A model generated the notes under the pieces. That model was not told where the DNA came from and ran no database searches. It saw only the letters and a list, made by a program, of their open reading frames with translations. A DNA stretch of 64,000 nucleotides, taken from assembly GCF_002591915.1 (NCBI RefSeq), contig NZ_NIHB01000001.1, forward strand, positions 659,805 to 723,804, written 5' to 3'. Origin of the DNA: Marinicella litoralis (GTDB lineage: Bacteria > Pseudomonadota > Gammaproteobacteria > Xanthomonadales > Marinicellaceae). Below, one piece after another: positions 26,688-36,656 of the stretch. The position numbers were made by a program, and so were the translations under genes. Numbering within the stretch: position 1 is the first letter of the stretch; the number at the start of each line of letters is the position of its first letter.

Positions 26688-27365
26688 TTAAATTTGGATG
26701 AGTCTGTAGCCTTTGTGATAGACCGAAATCAATTTCCATCCAGTCGAACCGTCTAAATTCAGTTTTTTTCTTAATCGACTGATGTGAGTGTCTACCGTTC
26801 TGGTGGTGATGGCTGAACTTTTGGCCCATACGATTTCTAACAGGTAATCCCTGGCAATCAATCGGTCGGGGTTGTTGAAAAAATAATAAGCCAATTGATA
26901 TTCTTTAGATGTCAGTTTGACGGTCTGACCCTGAAAGTCAACCGTGTCTTCTTTGCTGTTAAAATTATAGGGTTCAAAAACCAAAGCGTTTTGGGCTGAA
27001 CCGTTGTGCCTTCTGTGCAATGCATTGGCTCTGGCAATCAGCTCAACTTCCTTGATTGGTTTCACCAAATAATCATCGGCACCTTGGTCTAAGGCTTGAA
27101 CCAAATCGTCATCATGCCCTCGGGTGGTGGCAAATATGACAGGTAAATCACTGTAGTCGCTTGAACGCACCCAATTTAATATTTCAAGGCCGCTGATGGT
27201 AGGTAAATTCCAATCCAGCACCAGTAAATCGGGTTGTTCAAAAGGTAATTTATCGATAAAACTTCTGCCATTAACAAAATGTTGACACTCATGCCCACTC
27301 TTTTCGAGCCAGTGCTTGACCAACAGTGCCTGGTCAATGTCGTCTTCCAGTATAAAAACTTTCAT
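26688..27365 (-). CDS. OmpR-family response regulator
   Basis: The 225 residues form a receiver domain with the acidic pair ILEDDIDQ, phospho-acceptor Asp in LLVLDWNLP at about 51, and Lys in YLVKPI at about 102. A winged-helix DNA-binding domain follows, with VKLTSKEYQLAYYFFNN, then RTVDTHISRLRKKL and a final KGYRL hairpin. It is the first gene of a five-gene minus-strand operon that contains a hybrid kinase, a likely partner. No promoter was clearly identified in the 84-base AT-rich gap upstream. Confidence 0.95.
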   Translation of the reverse strand: MKVFILEDDIDQALLVKHWLEKSGHECQHFVNGRSFIDKLPFEQPDLLVLDWNLPTISGLEILNWVRSSDYSDLPVIFATTRGHDDDLVQALDQGADDYLVKPIKEVELIARANALHRRHNGSAQNALVFEPYNFNSKEDTVDFQGQTVKLTSKEYQLAYYFFNNPDRLIARDYLLEIVWAKSSAITTRTVDTHISRLRKKLNLDGSTGWKLISVYHKGYRLIQI

Positions 27366-27449
27366 CCCATCCTAATGTTCATAGTTATTGTTACTCATCA
27401 TTCTAACTCAATTTAACAATTATTAACATTCCCCAATCTTTATTATTTT

Positions 27450-28814
27450 TTAACTTAATAACCCTAAAATTTTCTTTTTCAAACCGGTAAATGGGGCCCT
27501 GACCATTGGGTTAACGTTTATTTTTGATTGGTAATAAACAGATTTCATGTGGCTCATGGCAACAAAGCCTTGGTAACCATGATAGCTGCCCATGCCGCTG
27601 GCTCCAATTCCGCCAAATGGCAGGCCTTCTTGTGCAAAATGAACCAATGTTTCATTGATGGCCAATGATCCGGACTGAGTGCCTTCACGCACGGCTTTAA
27701 TCGTTTGCTTGGAGTGACTGAACAAGTATAAAGTCAGGGGTTTTGCTTGGCTGTTGATGTGATCGATGGCTTCATCGACTCCAGCCACAGTAATGATGGG
27801 TAATATAGGGCCAAAGATTTCGTTTTGCATCACTGGGTGATCTTTGGGTGGCGTTATTACCAAGGTTGGGGGCATTTTTCGACAAGTGGCTTGGGTGCTG
27901 TCTTGGCCCAGTTTGATGATGTGTTCTTCAGCCAAACCAGACAACATTTGATTCAATCTTTGGAAGTGGTTTTGGTTGATGATGGCAGAGTAGTCGTCAT
28001 TGAATTCATAGTCTGGATAACTGATGGCTGTGTATTTTTTGAGGGCAGCAACCAATTCTTCCTGCCTAGATTGGTTGATTAATATATAGTCGGGTGCGAT
28101 GCAAGTTTGTCCTGCATTAAACCATTTGCCTTGGACAATGCTTTGTGCAGCTCGATTGATGGAATAATTGTCATCGATGATAACCGGCGACTTACCGCCT
28201 AATTCTAGTGTCAACGGCACCAAGTTTTCACTGGCATTTTTCATCACAATTTTACCCACTTGGGTTGAGCCAGTGAAGAGGATATGATCCAGTGGTAATC
28301 GGCTGAATGAATCGGCAACCGATACATCACCCAAAACCACAAAAACCTCATCATTGGTAAACACTTCAGCCAGTAAGTTTCGAGTCAATTGAGCCGTATT
28401 TGGTGTCATTTCAGAGGGTTTAATCATGACCCTGTTACCTGCAGCAATGGCTGCTATCAAGGGCTCAATCACTAAATTAAAAGGGTAATTCCAAGGTGAC
28501 ATGATGCCCACCACGCCTTTGGCTTGTGGTGATATGGCACATTTTGAAGGAAAAAATTTCCAATTGGCATGCCAAACTTTGTTTTTGGTCCATTGTTTGA
28601 TGTGTTTCAGCGTGTGTTTGATTTCATCCAAACAAACCATGACTTCTGCCAACTGAGATTCTTCTGAACTGCGGTGAGAAAAATCTGTGTTGACCGCCTC
28701 AATGATTTTGGATTGGTTGGCCTTTATCGTTTTGGCCAGTCGTTTGAGCTTGTTGACACGCATGTCCAATGACAAAGGTGGCAGTTGCTTCATGGTTTCT
28801 AATTGTTTATGCAT
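27450..28814 (-). CDS. Aldehyde dehydrogenase family protein (coniferyl aldehyde dehydrogenase-like)
   Basis: The 454-residue NAD(P)-dependent aldehyde dehydrogenase has the catalytic Cys in FNAGQTCIAPDYIL at about 240-253 and the general base Glu in LTLELGGKSP at about 205-214. Cofactor contacts include ISPWNYPFNL-type (SPWNYPF) and FTGSTQVGK. The short C terminus with membrane-associating character matches the coniferyl-aldehyde/fatty-aldehyde (ALDH3-like) branch. It starts only 2 bases after ntrY, which is unusual, and may be cotranscribed with it. The substrate is not predictable. Confidence 0.92.
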   Translation of the reverse strand: MHKQLETMKQLPPLSLDMRVNKLKRLAKTIKANQSKIIEAVNTDFSHRSSEESQLAEVMVCLDEIKHTLKHIKQWTKNKVWHANWKFFPSKCAISPQAKGVVGIMSPWNYPFNLVIEPLIAAIAAGNRVMIKPSEMTPNTAQLTRNLLAEVFTNDEVFVVLGDVSVADSFSRLPLDHILFTGSTQVGKIVMKNASENLVPLTLELGGKSPVIIDDNYSINRAAQSIVQGKWFNAGQTCIAPDYILINQSRQEELVAALKKYTAISYPDYEFNDDYSAIINQNHFQRLNQMLSGLAEEHIIKLGQDSTQATCRKMPPTLVITPPKDHPVMQNEIFGPILPIITVAGVDEAIDHINSQAKPLTLYLFSHSKQTIKAVREGTQSGSLAINETLVHFAQEGLPFGGIGASGMGSYHGYQGFVAMSHMKSVYYQSKINVNPMVRAPFTGLKKKILGLLS

Positions 28815-28816
28815 CT

Positions 28817-30970
28817 TTAAGCCAAGGGTAAGAGAATACTGATTTTAGCACCAATTTCTTGGTTTTTTGCGGTGATGATGCCGCCATGTTCTTCTACAAT
28901 TTTTTTCACTATGGCTAAACCCAGTCCAGAGCCACCTTGTTTGGTGGTTTCATAAGGCTCAAATACATGTTCTTTGATGTCTGCACTGAATCCATGTCCA
29001 TTGTCAATGATGTTCAGTTCGAGTTGATCATTGTGGGTGATGGTACTGATTTGAATGATGACATCACCGGAATCTACACTTTCTTGGGCGTTTTTGATTA
29101 AGTTGGTGAGTAACTGAGTGATGCGACCTTTGTCGAGTAGTAATTGAGGTTCTGGTGTCATCAAGTCCAGCGTGAATGTAATGCCTGGTTGAGACAAGCT
29201 GTACAGATCGACTATTTCATTGATTAATTTATTCAACCCACCCAATTCTTTTTTCAGTTCTGGCGGTTTGGCATAATCAGAAAATGCATTAACCAGTGTT
29301 TTTAGATTTTCAACTTGTGAAACAATGGTTTGTGTGGCGCGGTCTAAAATTTCATCTTCTTCCTTCGAAAGTTTGCCGGTGAAACGCATGTGCATACGTT
29401 CTGCAGATAATTGAATCGGGGTCAAAGGGTTTTTGACTTCATGGGCCAGTCTTCTGGCGACTTCACTCCAAGCCGCATCACGTTGCGCTTGGTTGATGAT
29501 GGTTTGATCATCAAATACAATCACATGACCACCACCTTCAATTTCTTGGTCGCTGATTTGGCTGCCTCTGACCAACAATATTCTGCGCAATGAATCTTCT
29601 GCAATCAGGACTTCTTGCTGCCAATAATTGGTTTTATCAGTCACTTTCTGCTTGATGAGTTCAATCAAAGGCTTGAGTGTGGGGTTTTTCATGGCCAAAT
29701 AATCAATGTTTCGATTATTCAAACTGCGGTTACCCAAATGCAGAATTTTGTGCGTGGCTTCGTTGCTTAATCTGATAAGAAAATCCTGGTCAATACTGAT
29801 TACCCCACTGGTTAAGTGAGACATCACATTTTCCAGGTACGTCCTTTGGTTTTCCGCTTCACTCTGAGCGCGGTGAGCCAGTGCACTGGATGAGGCGATT
29901 TGAATGGACATTGAGTTGAATGATTGAACCAGCAGTCCTAATTCGTCGTTAGAATCAACAGGGATGACTTTACTGAATTTGCCCTCGGTGATGTCTCTGG
30001 TGGCTTCTGACAGTAATTTAATGGGTGCAACCAAGCGTCGAGCAGATGAAAAAGCCCGCAACATGGCGAGCAATACACTGATCAATAAAACGATGGAAAG
30101 GATGATGATGAAAGTGCTTTTTAATTGTTGTCTTTGATAAGTTTGTTGGGTGTATTCATGGTATTGGGTTTCAATGTTTATGGTCAGGTTCTCATAGTTT
30201 TTGGGAATCGGATAAAGTCCTTGTAGGTATTGTCTTTGTCCCACATTGATGGCCGTGTTGTTAATGATTGGTAACACCACACGAATATGCAATCCGGTGT
30301 TGCTGGAAGGTTCAACCCGGGCATAATCCCTGTTGTTACTGACTTCATTGAATGTGTTTTGTGGCAAGGCTGGTGAGACAAAATTAAGTGGATTGAGGTT
30401 GCTGGTGCTGATGAGTTGGCCATCTGCGCCATAGATGGACAATGAGTTTGCTTTTGAATTGTCCAATAAGCGATCCAAATAAATGGACTGGTTCAACGGA
30501 TCCACTTCAGCCAGTTCTGCAGCCATATTCCGCGCTTCGGTTAAATGTGTGATGGTTTGTGTGTCTAGAAAAGTGTTGCCTAAGGTGATGGCATCTTTCA
30601 AGGCTTGATCTGTTTCAACATCAAACCAAGAGTCTACATATTGATTGACCAACATGATGGCAAATAAATAAACAACGATTACCGGTGGTAAGGATAAACC
30701 GGTGAACATCAGCACCATGCGTGTTGTGAGTTGGATGCCAGGTTCGTTGTTTTTGCGTTTGATGAACAGCCACACCATCCGTTGAATGATGATCAGAATT
30801 AAAAACACCACGGCCAGTACTGAGGCGGCAAACAGCCAAATGTAGATCCGATTGAATTGCTCAGAACCTTGTATCGCAAGACCCAACAAATACAGTGCCG
30901 CCAATAAAGTGATTACCAATGCCAGCACTGGTAAGTTTTTATTGAACACTATTTTGGTGAATTTATTCAT
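28817..30970 (-). CDS. ntrY: NtrY-type sensor histidine kinase
   Basis: The 717-residue membrane kinase has four hydrophobic segments: two near the start, a third including [15 protein letters not shown], and a fourth near residue 290 that closes a periplasmic loop of about 160 residues. HAMP ([17 protein letters not shown]) and PAS domains follow. The HisKA box is [21 protein letters not shown] and the ATPase domain contains [12 protein letters not shown] and DNGHGFS. In many relatives NtrY is followed by its partner NtrX; here an aldehyde dehydrogenase takes that place. The start overlaps the DUF4390 stop by four bases. Confidence 0.9.
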   Translation of the reverse strand: MNKFTKIVFNKNLPVLALVITLLAALYLLGLAIQGSEQFNRIYIWLFAASVLAVVFLILIIIQRMVWLFIKRKNNEPGIQLTTRMVLMFTGLSLPPVIVVYLFAIMLVNQYVDSWFDVETDQALKDAITLGNTFLDTQTITHLTEARNMAAELAEVDPLNQSIYLDRLLDNSKANSLSIYGADGQLISTSNLNPLNFVSPALPQNTFNEVSNNRDYARVEPSSNTGLHIRVVLPIINNTAINVGQRQYLQGLYPIPKNYENLTINIETQYHEYTQQTYQRQQLKSTFIIILSIVLLISVLLAMLRAFSSARRLVAPIKLLSEATRDITEGKFSKVIPVDSNDELGLLVQSFNSMSIQIASSSALAHRAQSEAENQRTYLENVMSHLTSGVISIDQDFLIRLSNEATHKILHLGNRSLNNRNIDYLAMKNPTLKPLIELIKQKVTDKTNYWQQEVLIAEDSLRRILLVRGSQISDQEIEGGGHVIVFDDQTIINQAQRDAAWSEVARRLAHEVKNPLTPIQLSAERMHMRFTGKLSKEEDEILDRATQTIVSQVENLKTLVNAFSDYAKPPELKKELGGLNKLINEIVDLYSLSQPGITFTLDLMTPEPQLLLDKGRITQLLTNLIKNAQESVDSGDVIIQISTITHNDQLELNIIDNGHGFSADIKEHVFEPYETTKQGGSGLGLAIVKKIVEEHGGIITAKNQEIGAKISILLPLA

Positions 30971-31515
30971 GGCGTTTCTGCCGACTCAGCTGCCATGACT
31001 TTTGCCTGTTGCCAACCTGAGTTGATGTTCCAGTCTTGGTCGAAAACAATGGGAAGCTGCATGGTTGAAGGCAAAGCTTGCTTGTCTAAAAACAGTTTGG
31101 TTTCAATATAATCAGCAGAATTTGATTTTTGAAAATTGAATTGTGTTTTGCCACTCAAATGGTTTAGCAATAAATCCAATGTGACAAAGGTTTGAATGTT
31201 CTTCTGGCTGATGTTATTGAGTTGGTATTGTCTACTCAGTGAAAAATAACGCAATTTAAAAGTCTGACGTTTGCTGCTGATGGTGCTGTCATACCACCAA
31301 TTAACTTCTTTCATTAACTGAACTTGGATCACAAATGTGATGACAATGCCGCTGTTGATGGCTTCTTTAATTTCCTCTGATAATTGCAGTTTGAATTGCG
31401 GTGTGATGATCAATTCTTCATCGATATATTGTTGTTTAACGGAAACCAGTTCAGCAGCACTCAGCCCGAAGCACAGCAGCAACAGGGTGGTCCGCAGCAA
31501 CAGTTTAGTTTTCAT
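30967..31515 (-). CDS. DUF4390 domain-containing exported protein
   Basis: The 182 residues begin with a signal peptide (MKTKLLLRTTLLLLCFGLSAAE) and continue with a beta-rich domain containing IVITFVIQVQLMKEVNWWYD and FKLRYFSLSRQYQLNN. The latter is the pattern of DUF4390, a periplasmic protein usually encoded next to ntrY. The ATG at 31515 overlaps the rsmB stop by four bases and begins the signal peptide properly. The function is unknown; the constant pairing with ntrY suggests a role in that kinase's signal, which is inference. Confidence 0.88.
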   Translation of the reverse strand: MKTKLLLRTTLLLLCFGLSAAELVSVKQQYIDEELIITPQFKLQLSEEIKEAINSGIVITFVIQVQLMKEVNWWYDSTISSKRQTFKLRYFSLSRQYQLNNISQKNIQTFVTLDLLLNHLSGKTQFNFQKSNSADYIETKLFLDKQALPSTMQLPIVFDQDWNINSGWQQAKVMAAESAETP

Positions 31516-32759
31516 GATGTTCTTTGTAATAAACAATAATAGAAGCCATCCATCTGTTCAGTGCCGGTGATGATTTGAATACCATAGGCGCATTGTTCTG
31601 CGAAATCATCATGCAGTTCAATTTCGGAAAAGTTTGGGTTGGCCTTTAAAAACTTTTTTATTTGGCGTTCATTTTCAGACCTGAAAACCGAGCAAGTGGC
31701 ATACAACAGTTGGCCACCAACTTTCAATAGTGGTGAAATTCGATTGATGATTTGTTGTTGTAGTTGAGTTAAATGTATCAAGTGTTCGGCTTGTCTCAGT
31801 AATTTAATGTCTGGATTCCTTCGAACCACCCCAGCAGCACTGCAAGGCACATCCAAAAGTATTTTGTCATATTCTTTTTCTTCAAACCAATCTTCAGGTT
31901 TGGTGGCATCGCCTAAAATGATGCGGTTTGCCGACAAGTTCAATCGACTTAAGTTATCCTCAACACGCTTTAAACGGCTGGGCTCCTTTTCAAGTATATC
32001 TAATTGTATCTTACTTTCCTGCTCTAGCAGGTGGCAAGACTTTCCTCCAGGTGCTGCGCAAGCATCTAAGATGTATTCTCCTGCTTGTGGATTCAAAATT
32101 TTTGCCGCCAATTGCGCCGCAGCATCTTGTACCGAAAACTGTCCATTCATGAGTTCATCACTTTGACTGGCTTTGTTGTCGTCCAATAACCAAGCCGTTT
32201 TGATATTTGGGTGTTGTTGACCTGGCATGATTTGACTTTCATGGACAGTTCTTATCCACAAAGGGGGCTTTTGATTGTTGGCTTGCAAAATTTTTAGGTA
32301 ATGTTCAGGCCAGTCTTTTTTCAACAAATCAATCCACCATTGAGGGTGATCAAACTCGATGACTTCGCTGTCTATTTTGTAATCAACATCTTTCATTGCC
32401 AACCTCAGCACTTTGTTGATTAAGCCGCTGGCCCAATTTTTTTTGACTTTTTTTGCTGCTCGAATGGCTTCATCCACGATGGCGTGGTCCGGCGTAGACA
32501 TGTGAAATTTCTGGCACAAACTCAAAGTCAGTAATTCAGACACCCATTTGTCCTTTAATGGTTTGTCGGTGAATTTTTGCCAACGATTTTGTAATGAAAA
32601 ATGATGTCGTAAACTGACATAACAGGCATGTTGTATCCAGGCTTGGTCTTGGTCACTGATGCCTGTACCGATGTTGTTGTGGAGCGCTTGTTTGAGGTGC
32701 TGATGTTTAACCACTACTTGGTACAATACTTGGGTGGCCACTTGTCTGGATTGACTCAT
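31512..32759 (-). CDS. rsmB: 16S rRNA (cytosine(967)-C5)-methyltransferase RsmB
   Basis: RsmB methylates C967 of 16S rRNA. The 415 residues have an N-terminal NusB-like helical domain (about 1-140) and a SAM-dependent methyltransferase core with DACAAPGGKSCHLLE (about 236-250). The catalytic motif is LLDVPCSAAGVVRRNPDI, and the second Cys is in YATCSVFRSENE. Start and stop overlap fmt and DUF4390 by four bases each, so the gene is tightly coupled in its operon. Confidence 0.96.
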   Translation of the reverse strand: MSQSRQVATQVLYQVVVKHQHLKQALHNNIGTGISDQDQAWIQHACYVSLRHHFSLQNRWQKFTDKPLKDKWVSELLTLSLCQKFHMSTPDHAIVDEAIRAAKKVKKNWASGLINKVLRLAMKDVDYKIDSEVIEFDHPQWWIDLLKKDWPEHYLKILQANNQKPPLWIRTVHESQIMPGQQHPNIKTAWLLDDNKASQSDELMNGQFSVQDAAAQLAAKILNPQAGEYILDACAAPGGKSCHLLEQESKIQLDILEKEPSRLKRVEDNLSRLNLSANRIILGDATKPEDWFEEKEYDKILLDVPCSAAGVVRRNPDIKLLRQAEHLIHLTQLQQQIINRISPLLKVGGQLLYATCSVFRSENERQIKKFLKANPNFSEIELHDDFAEQCAYGIQIITGTEQMDGFYYCLLQRTS

Positions 32760-33679
32760 GAATTAAACCAAGCTGTTTTGGCTGCCATGAATGCCTCAAT
32801 TGGCATCCGTTTTTTACCCGACTTCTGAATTTCTTGGATACAAATTTGCCCATCACCAGTTTGTATATACAATTGATTTTTATTGGCCAGCACAATACCT
32901 CCTGGTTGTATTTCAGTGTTCATGTCGACGGTCTCGGCTGCCCATATTTTGACTGAGTCACCATTGATTTCGGCATGCGAACCAGGCCATGGATTGAAGG
33001 CCCTGATCTGTCGTTCAATGTGGGTAGCCGGCGCTGACCAATCGATTGCTGATTCTGCTTTTGTCAGTTTGTGCGCATAGGTAGCCAGTTCATTGTTTTG
33101 TTTTTCAGGTGGCGGCAATGATTCATTCACCAATTGTTCTACACAGGCCACAATGGCTTCTCCGCCCATCAAACTTAGGCGGTCATGCAAGGTGGCTGAA
33201 GTGTCCTTGGTGCTGATTTGGGTTGGATACATGTGGTATACCGGGCCCGTGTCTAAGCCAGCTTCCATCTGCATGATCGCAATGCCGGTTTCTTCGTCTC
33301 CGGCAAGAATGGCCCTGTGTATAGGTGCGGCACCACGCCATCGCGGTAACAATGAAGCATGAATGTTCCAGCAACCATGCTGCGGTAGATCCAAAATATT
33401 TTGCGGGATGATTAAACCATAGGCTACCACCACCATTAAATCAGCTTCGAAACTGGCCATCAGTTCAACCACTGCAGGGTCCCTCAGTGAAGTCGGTTGA
33501 AACACGGGTATGTTGTGTTTTTCTGCTTCAATTTTTACCGGTGTTTTTTGAATCTGTTGACCACGACCTTTTCGCTTATCCGGCTGGGTAAAAACCGCTT
33601 TGACATGATGGCCAGCCTTCACCAAGTCGACCAGTGGCGGAACGGAAAATTCAGGGGTACCACAAAATATAATATCCAT
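32756..33679 (-). CDS. fmt: Methionyl-tRNA formyltransferase
   Basis: Fmt formylates initiator Met-tRNA using 10-formyl-tetrahydrofolate. The 307 residues start with IIFCGTPEFSVPPL, carry the active-site segment NIHASLLPRWRGAAPI at about 106-121 and the folate-binding part GIAIMQMEAGLDTGP, and end with the C-terminal OB-like domain. The usual partner gene def (peptide deformylase) is not upstream; thymidine kinase is there instead, 6 bases away. Confidence 0.97.
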   Translation of the reverse strand: MDIIFCGTPEFSVPPLVDLVKAGHHVKAVFTQPDKRKGRGQQIQKTPVKIEAEKHNIPVFQPTSLRDPAVVELMASFEADLMVVVAYGLIIPQNILDLPQHGCWNIHASLLPRWRGAAPIHRAILAGDEETGIAIMQMEAGLDTGPVYHMYPTQISTKDTSATLHDRLSLMGGEAIVACVEQLVNESLPPPEKQNNELATYAHKLTKAESAIDWSAPATHIERQIRAFNPWPGSHAEINGDSVKIWAAETVDMNTEIQPGGIVLANKNQLYIQTGDGQICIQEIQKSGKKRMPIEAFMAAKTAWFNS

Positions 33680-33685
33680 AATGAT

Positions 33686-34303
33686 TTATATGTCCTCCAA
33701 AGGTAAGGATATCTGAGAAGGCTTGATGCTGCCTTCATCATGGAAAATTCGTTTGTACTCGGCTCGAGAAACCGATACGTACCGTTCATTGCCACCGATT
33801 TGGATTTGTGCGCCTGATTTAATGGCTTTGCCATTGTCATCAATGCGGACCACCATGGTGGCTTTTTTGCCTGTGTGACAAATGGTTTTTAATTCTCGCA
33901 ACTCATCGGCCCATGCCAGAAGGTATTGACTCCCTTGGAACAGTTCACCTTGAAAGTCGGTTCTTAACCCATAGGCCAAAACTGGAATGTTTAATTTGTC
34001 GACAACCTCAGTCAATTGATAAACTTGTGCTTTGCTTAAAAACTGCACTTCATCGACCAAAATACAATCAACAGCAGCTTGTTGATTTACCAAGTCTAAA
34101 ATATTCTCAGATTGGTTGAAGACGATGGATTCTGATTGGATGCCTATTCTTGATTTGACCACCCCTCGGCCAAATCGATTGTCCAGAGAAGAGGATAAAA
34201 TCAAAGTTTTCATGCCTCGTTCCCGATAGTTGTGACTTGACTGTAAGAGGTGTGTCGTCTTGCCAGCGTTCATCGCAGAATAGTAAAAATAAAGTTTTGC
34301 CAT
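33686..34303 (-). CDS. tdk: Thymidine kinase
   Basis: The 205-residue TK1-type enzyme phosphorylates thymidine in the salvage pathway. The P loop is [13 protein letters not shown] at about 8-20. The magnesium-binding motif is [10 protein letters not shown] and the lasso region holds [13 protein letters not shown]. The ATG at 34303 gives the normal N terminus (MAKLYFYY). Members usually keep a structural zinc held by four Cys/His ligands in the C-terminal part, but here only one cysteine (TICHTG) is left in that region and the later positions read SVSRAEY. It starts the tdk-fmt-rsmB-DUF4390-ntrY string. Confidence 0.94.
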   Translation of the reverse strand: MAKLYFYYSAMNAGKTTHLLQSSHNYRERGMKTLILSSSLDNRFGRGVVKSRIGIQSESIVFNQSENILDLVNQQAAVDCILVDEVQFLSKAQVYQLTEVVDKLNIPVLAYGLRTDFQGELFQGSQYLLAWADELRELKTICHTGKKATMVVRIDDNGKAIKSGAQIQIGGNERYVSVSRAEYKRIFHDEGSIKPSQISLPLEDI

Positions 34304-34686
34304 GCCATATAGAATGAAAACCACTTATTTTAACAGAGAATTGAAATATTGTGACATTTTGCAATCAACTGAAACATGAGGTTTTCTGTTTATATCAAAC
34401 CAATTTTTGAGGGAGTTAATCAAAGCTCTTCTCATGATCATCTGTTTTATCTTTGGTTATGACGGCAGGTGAAAATAGGCCGGCATGTATTTTTTTGTTA
34501 TGGATGAATGATTAAAAAAAAGTACAAAAACTAGGGAAATTCACAAAGGATTTAGGTAGAATAAAATATGTGGGATTTCTGTTTTGCTGTAATTTATCCA
34601 AGAAATAAAAACAGCTAAGCAATTTAATTGGCCAATGCTAATTTAATTAGGCGTATTGAAGATTTAAGTTGTTTCGAGTGAGTTAA
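34304..34686. other. AT-rich intergenic region between divergent tdk and EAL-domain genes
   Basis: This 383-base gap separates two divergent units and must hold both promoters, but no convincing -35/-10 pair stands out. A perfect odd palindrome, CTAATTTAATTAG, lies at 34638-34650, preceded by a related AATTTAATTGGC. No open frame, RNA gene or riboswitch was recognised. Confidence 0.5.
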
Positions 34687-36570
34687 ATGGAAAAAAAGAA
34701 ACGCTCATTGTTGATGGTTATTTTCACATTTGTTGTGATATTGCTTGTTGCGGCCGGGAATATATATAGTTTATCTAGAAGCCATTATTTGGCTCAATTG
34801 GATGGTCAACTCAGCTTATTGGCCAATCACAAAGCCATCAGTCATTTGCTCAATGCAGTTGATACAGATGAAATCGCATCACAAACCAGCCAGTTTGAAT
34901 TATTTCTTAAACAACAACATCCAAATGCATTTGGGGTGTTGTTTTATCATGAACTGCCGAGTGAAGGTGAGGCCTTTAATTGGGCCAGTAGTCAAAAAAC
35001 ACCCATCAATGGAATGGCCTTTGATAACAATTTGGTGTCAGAACTTGCTGCCAAAGCCATTGATGACAATCAGTCAGCGACTTCAGTCATGGTCGGTGAC
35101 AAGACGTATCGGACTTTGTTTGTTCCAGCCAGTACAGGTCAAAGAGCCAACTTGTTGTTGCTTGTTGAAGTGTCTGGAGTCAGGCTGCTTTATGCAAAAT
35201 ATGCTTTTTGGCTGATACCTGTCATTGTTGCGCTGGCTGGCATTGTTTATTGTTGGCATCGTTGGATTCATACAAAACGATTGGCACGTTGGTTGAAATT
35301 AATCGATCAATCTATGGTTGATCCAATAACTGGACTGCCTAATCAGCAGCAATTGTTATTGGATTTAGAAAATTCAAGGCACACCAACCTGGCCTTCATC
35401 AAAGTCAGCAACTTCAACAGCATCTTAAATACGTATGGACCAATCATTACAAATGGGGTCCTTAGACAAATATCAGCCGTTATTGCTGGATTTAAACACC
35501 CTATGTTACTCAAGCCGACCTGTTATCATGTCAATCAGTCGGTGTTTGCCATCTTAGAAGATCAAGACATCAGTTTTGACGGCATAGCTGAAGTAACAAA
35601 AAGTTTAATCCGCACCATCATGAGCACAGAATATCAGGTAGGCAATGGTCAGACCATCGCTGTCAATGTGACCACGGGTGCTGTTCGACAAAACACAGAC
35701 GCCTTTATATTGGCCAACATGGCTTTACAGGAAGCAGAGTCCAATAAACTACAGTTTTACTTGGTTGATGAGCGTGACAGTATGTTACCTGAAACGTACA
35801 AAAGGGATTTGGCGTTGACTCAGGTTTTGATTAAAGGGATCAATGAGCGACGATTGATTGCTTATTACCAACCTATTTTTTCAGCCAAAGACCACAGCAA
35901 AGTTGAAAAGTATGAATGTTTGGCCCGCTTGGTTGATGGGCAAGGTGAGATTTTACTGATGCCCAATGTTTTTATCTCCTTGGCACAGCGAGCCAATATC
36001 TATTATTTAATTACCAAAGTGATGATTAAGCACGCTGTAGAATTTGCGCAAAAAAACAAAGTCATGGTCACCATAAACTTGAGTATCGCGGACATCAATA
36101 ATCCACGAACTTGTGACTATCTGTTTGAAAAAATAACAAAATCAGGAGTGGGTGATTTGTTACAATTTGAATTGTTAGAAAACGAAGCCATTGTTGAGAC
36201 TGAGTTGGTCATTGAATTTATAAAATTACTACACCATCATGGCTGCAAAGTGGGCATGGATGATTTGGGTAAGGGACACTCAAATATAGAGCGGCTGCTA
36301 AACCTGCCAGTCGATTTCGTGAAAATTGATCGAGCCATCATGGAAAATGTCACACAAAACCCAGAAATCCAAAATTTGGCGCGAGGGATAGTCGAGCTGG
36401 CGCATAAAAAAGGGTTTAAAGTAGTTGCTGAGTATTGTGCAGATCAAGACTTGGTAGAGGCAGCCATAGATCTGGGCGTGGACTACCTTCAAGGATTCTA
36501 CTTAGGGAGGCCAGCCCCTGATTTATTTGTCCACAATGAGCAGCAAATGACAGCTAGCGGTCGCGCTTAA
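34687..36570 (+). CDS. Membrane GGDEF/EAL protein with degenerate GGDEF, probable c-di-GMP phosphodiesterase
   Basis: The 627-residue protein has membrane helices at about 8-28 and 173-190 with a periplasmic sensor loop between. Next comes a GGDEF-type domain starting at DPITGLPNQQQLLLDL (about 212-227), whose active motif is lost: the corresponding site reads VNQSVFAI. The EAL domain (about 375-615) keeps the metal-binding set: ECLARL (410-415), TINLS (462-466), FELLENEA, MDDLGKG (524-530), VKID (545-548), AEYC and LQGFYLGRP. It is therefore probably a phosphodiesterase with a regulatory GGDEF part. Ala in the EAL motif is Cys here. It stands alone. Confidence 0.9.
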   Translation: MEKKKRSLLMVIFTFVVILLVAAGNIYSLSRSHYLAQLDGQLSLLANHKAISHLLNAVDTDEIASQTSQFELFLKQQHPNAFGVLFYHELPSEGEAFNWASSQKTPINGMAFDNNLVSELAAKAIDDNQSATSVMVGDKTYRTLFVPASTGQRANLLLLVEVSGVRLLYAKYAFWLIPVIVALAGIVYCWHRWIHTKRLARWLKLIDQSMVDPITGLPNQQQLLLDLENSRHTNLAFIKVSNFNSILNTYGPIITNGVLRQISAVIAGFKHPMLLKPTCYHVNQSVFAILEDQDISFDGIAEVTKSLIRTIMSTEYQVGNGQTIAVNVTTGAVRQNTDAFILANMALQEAESNKLQFYLVDERDSMLPETYKRDLALTQVLIKGINERRLIAYYQPIFSAKDHSKVEKYECLARLVDGQGEILLMPNVFISLAQRANIYYLITKVMIKHAVEFAQKNKVMVTINLSIADINNPRTCDYLFEKITKSGVGDLLQFELLENEAIVETELVIEFIKLLHHHGCKVGMDDLGKGHSNIERLLNLPVDFVKIDRAIMENVTQNPEIQNLARGIVELAHKKGFKVVAEYCADQDLVEAAIDLGVDYLQGFYLGRPAPDLFVHNEQQMTASGRA

Positions 36571-36656
36571 TGACTCAATCAGCGTAATTCAGTGCTACAG
36601 GGCCGTAAGGTCTGATAAAATCATCAATCATCAAAAAATAAATTTAAATTATTTGC

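Noticed and set aside
34304-34686. c-di-GMP riboswitch before the EAL gene
   Set aside because: The long leader suggested one, but no GEMM-type conserved core could be seen.
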